DNA of 64,000 nucleotides from Gentiana macrophylla. Lineage: Eukaryota; Streptophyta; Magnoliopsida; Gentianales; Gentianaceae. The stretch spans positions 72,023,824-72,087,823 of the forward strand of contig CM047807.1 of the NCBI GenBank assembly GCA_026214975.1, read 5' to 3'. A program made the translations under genes and the position numbers. Shown piece by piece: positions 60,994-64,000 of the stretch. The notes beneath the pieces were generated by a model that ran no database searches, was not told the DNA's origin, and saw only the letters and a program-made list of their open reading frames with translations. The stretch's first letter is position 1; the number at the start of each line of letters is the position of its first letter.

Positions 60994-63828
60994 TTAAAGT
61001 TTGATGATAGACAAACAAGCAGTAGCAGTTCTCTTTCTCTTGGAACCCCAGCAAAGGTCTAGCTCTACCATAGTGATCTTTTTTTTAGTACCAAGATACC
61101 CTTGACAACTCGGTGCACCGCAATGGCACTTCACCTCTGGCCCGAAAAGTACAAACCTGCAAGCAACCCATCTTTAGACATGTGATATGCGTGCAAAAAA
61201 GACAAAACGTGGTTTTATCTTTTTCATGAAGACAACAGTGCAATAAAGAATATCCACTGGGAACTCGGATACTAGAACCATACCGGTAGTCATATGTCAG
61301 TGGTTCTCCGGCTTGTATGGATCGAGCAGCAAAAACGCCTACACGAGTCTCCCCTTCAACCTGCCTTCAAGAAAAGAAAAACTACAGTGTGATCACCTGT
61401 CACAATAGCTCTTTAAGAATCAAGTGACCAAACACACCTTTTAAACATTGGGCGCCTTAAGTGGCACCACACTGAAAACAATCAACCAGCAGAAAAGACT
61501 GTTGAGAAGTTTAATGTATTGTGGGGTCAAAAAAGGTAGATTTGGTGTGATCCCATTGAAGACGTCCTTAACATTCTCTTGTATGTTGGCTTGTTATGGT
61601 ACGAAAAAGAACGCGACGTTCAACAGAAAAACAGTAAACAGATTTTCTGTAGCACTACTGACATATCCACAAGGCAAAAACTACTAATAGTAAAATCAAC
61701 TAACCATTTTTCCAGTTTACAATTAGGTTCACAACTGTGATTCAGAAAACGAGAAGAATTTCCCTTGAATGTTGCATCGATTGTGAAGTCCTTCCCAATT
61801 TCACACATGTAAAAGTTTTTAACACCCTGGTATTTCATGTCCCATAGCCTTTGTTCACAAGTAGCATCATTGATCACTGCAAATAAAATTAAGATGATTT
61901 TTAAAATTTAAAAATAAATAACATACAATATTACATTTTCATTGTTATAAAATCTCCTTAACATTGCTTCACTGATTTCAATAAGATAAGCAAAAAACAA
62001 AAAACAAAAAACAAAAAAAAAAATTTAGCAGGGAAAAAACAAGAGCTTACCCTCTCCAATGTACTCAATTATAAAGTCCCCCTTTTTAATAGATTCAGCA
62101 GCCACAGCACCCCAACCACAATGCGCAGTCTGAAAGACGGTAGAAAGAAAGCATCAGATAAAGATTGGTACAACCTGGTAGAAAGCAAATTACTTCGGTT
62201 TGAAAATAAAAGAGTTGCATACTGATGCCCAAAAACAAATTTCACCTTTACTACCCTGATCTTTTTTTCTTTCCGGAATGGCCTGTTTGTGCACATATCA
62301 GAACATCGGCATGCCTTTGAGCAGCTTATGCACTGAACCCTATTCCCAAAAAACTCATGTTATTAGCATGTAGAGACACGACAGTGATTCGAGTTGAAGG
62401 GCACGTACTCAGTATAAGAAAAAGAAGCAATACCTACAAACACAATCTTCCTGGCATTCAGTGGATCGGCAATTAGTGCATCCAATATCAGCACCAGTAT
62501 TATCTTTCTTTCTCTTGACAAGGTAAATATCTAATCTCGTTAAGCAATTTAAACAGTACAAGCTAAACATAGCCCTACTTGACCGTAAACGGTGGTCATA
62601 TTACTCAAGCATTCGAAAAAGAAAAGCTTTATTCACTCAAGTTGCTGACAGAGGATACTTCGCCTGATGTGCACGTAAGGGGGTGGCATTGATGTGTTCT
62701 CTACTGTGTCCTTCCAGCTCATGTCAATCTGGAATTCTTCCTTGACGTATGGCAAAGGTAAGCGCGAGAAAATGTCCTGAAAATTTTTCAAGAACAATGT
62801 CAGTGAGATAATTAAAAAAGCTTAGTTTATCAGTGAGATAATATGGAGATTCTCACCTCTATATTATTTGCAGGAACCATTTTCTGCTTACACAAAGATA
62901 TGTAAATCCAGTCAGACAACCTAATCCATAAAAAATGAGAATCAAATGATAAAGAGAAGCATGAAACTATAAAAGGGACAATAGGATAAATTGTAGCCAA
63001 TGATACCTATGCAGATATGAACTGCAAAATTAAAAAATGCAAATGAAAAGAATTTTTCTTTTTAAGTGATGGCATGCAAATTATTAAACTACAACTGAAG
63101 ACCTGAAGAAGTTTCAACTACAAATAGAAAAGTATAAAACTGAACAAAATAATGAAAATGACCTGTCCATCTAAGCGCCAGTTATCAGGGTGTCTCCAAC
63201 ATATAGCTTGCCCTGGGTGATCAGGAATTTGTATTACATGCTCTTTAAATGCTGCACACTTGTAATGTGATGTCATTTGACATCTCACACATCGCCACAA
63301 ATGGAACTTATCCTTGCACAGGTAGCATGCCTGTAAATTTGAAGAATACCATGAGTGAATAAGCATAAAGAGTGCTATAAACCAATGGATGTATAATGTT
63401 GACATGGCTTGTATGTACATGTGCTTTCGTTTCAACGAGGATATTCACTCCACAAGAACTTCAGACAAGCAAATAACGGTACACTTATAAATCTTCAACC
63501 AATTTCCACGGAAAAAACAATTATTAAAGACTCAGTACTTGAAATTACATGATGAGGGCACTTGAATGATTTCGCAGATGATAATCCAAGCCTTTCTGTT
63601 GCACATGTAAGGTGACAAACAACCTGACAGCCACGAATGGAGCAGAATATCTCCTCTTTAGGGTATATCAAAGTCCGGCATATACAACACTCGGCCTGGG
63701 ATTAAAAACAAAAACAATGTTATGTACTCAGGCATATAACATTCCTATAACAAGATTCTTGGTAGATACAACATTACCTAACTAGAGATGCAAAACAACT
63801 TACGAGCTGTTGATGGTACTTCCAGGAT
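60994..63828 (-). CDS. ASHR3: ASHR3-like histone-lysine N-methyltransferase (PHD + AWS + SET), 5' end beyond the window
   Basis: A nuclear chromatin methyltransferase of the Ash1/SETD2 class (H3K36-type; in Arabidopsis linked to stamen and root meristem development). Exons read in frame: 63804-63828, 63549-63695, 63163-63330, 62857-62883, 62659-62776, 62434-62530, 62246-62339, 62051-62129, 61705-61876, 61284-61364 and 60994-61156. Order of domains: PHD-type zinc fingers (CCICRTLIYPKEEIFC, CYLCKDKFHLWRCVRCQ, AICWRHPDNWRLD), linker, Cys-rich AWS (GCTNC...CVCRVQCISCSKACRC), then SET with GWGAVAAE, FIIEYIGEVI, FYMCEIGKDFTIDATFKG, the cofactor-binding RFLNHSCEPNC and catalytic YDYRF, then post-SET CHCGAPSCQGYLG. 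No frame faults. A 27-bp exon (62857-62883) is the least certain. N-terminal exons lie beyond 64000. Confidence 0.93.
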
Positions 63829-64000
63829 CTTTTAGGAAATGAAATAAATTCTATCTACATTTGCATCAAAATGCAACTATAATTAGTTTCTTGAATGCAT
63901 TTTGGATCAAGTTCTAGTGCCAAACTACATGAATAGTGAAGAAAAATAGAACCACCCATGCATGAAGAACCCGAAAGAGGGGAACAGTATTATCATTGAG

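Overview
The window is nuclear DNA from a flowering plant, most likely a eudicot. Genes are intron-rich with GT-AG splice sites, their proteins match plant families (TAF13, gamma-glutamyl peptidase, RFC2, ASHR3), and most of the rest is AT-rich intergenic DNA packed with Copia, Gypsy, TRIM, SINE, MITE, MULE-like and Helitron-like remnants. I see no prokaryotic, organellar or viral genome segment, no rRNA or tRNA gene, and no CRISPR array.

Layout. 0-4.3 kb: decayed minus-strand Copia element and its LTR-like flank. 4.3-8.7 kb: unassigned AT-rich DNA and MITE-like repeats. 8.75-11.35 kb: a TAF13 gene (+) whose exons are recognisable but which carries two apparent 1-bp losses. About 11.9-31.25 kb: copy A of a large direct duplication, with a gamma-glutamyl peptidase (GGP) gene (+, broken) and an RFC2 gene (-, broken) tail to tail, separated by a TRIM that is itself split by a 10.1-kb Gypsy/Tat-like element (16.48-26.56 kb). 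31.3-39.7 kb: spacer with SINE-like and tandem repeats, an AT-rich satellite of about 115-bp monomers (34.1-36.3 kb), a strand-asymmetric G-rich tract, and Copia/LTR fragments. About 39.73-56.7 kb: copy B of the duplication, with intact GGP (48420-50140) and intact RFC2 (51170-54146). It is interrupted by a 4.2-kb block (Copia remnants, a Helitron-like terminus and a GT17 glycosyltransferase pseudogene), a 2-kb block with FtsH-like exon remnants, a 1.28-kb MULE-like element and a Stowaway MITE. 57.4-59.8 kb: decayed Copia gag/integrase. 60.99-64 kb: ASHR3-like PHD/SET histone methyltransferase gene (-), intact as far as seen, running off the right edge.

Relationships. The paired copies let many insertions be read against an empty site, giving a relative order: SINE and TRIM first, then the segmental duplication, then the Gypsy element into copy A and the MULE-like element and Stowaway MITE into copy B. 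Functionally, the window offers DNA replication (RFC2 clamp loader subunit), transcription initiation (TAF13), chromatin methylation (ASHR3) and glutathione-conjugate metabolism (GGP). These look like ordinary neighbours, not a pathway. Much of the damage in copy A, TAF13 and the Gypsy element consists of 1-2 base indels, so local assembly error is a real alternative to gene decay.

I found no convincing new molecular system. The most interesting items are the duplication with its datable nested insertions, the probable Helitron capture of a GT17 gene, the antisense extra ORF of the Gypsy element, and the conserved GC-AG intron in GGP.
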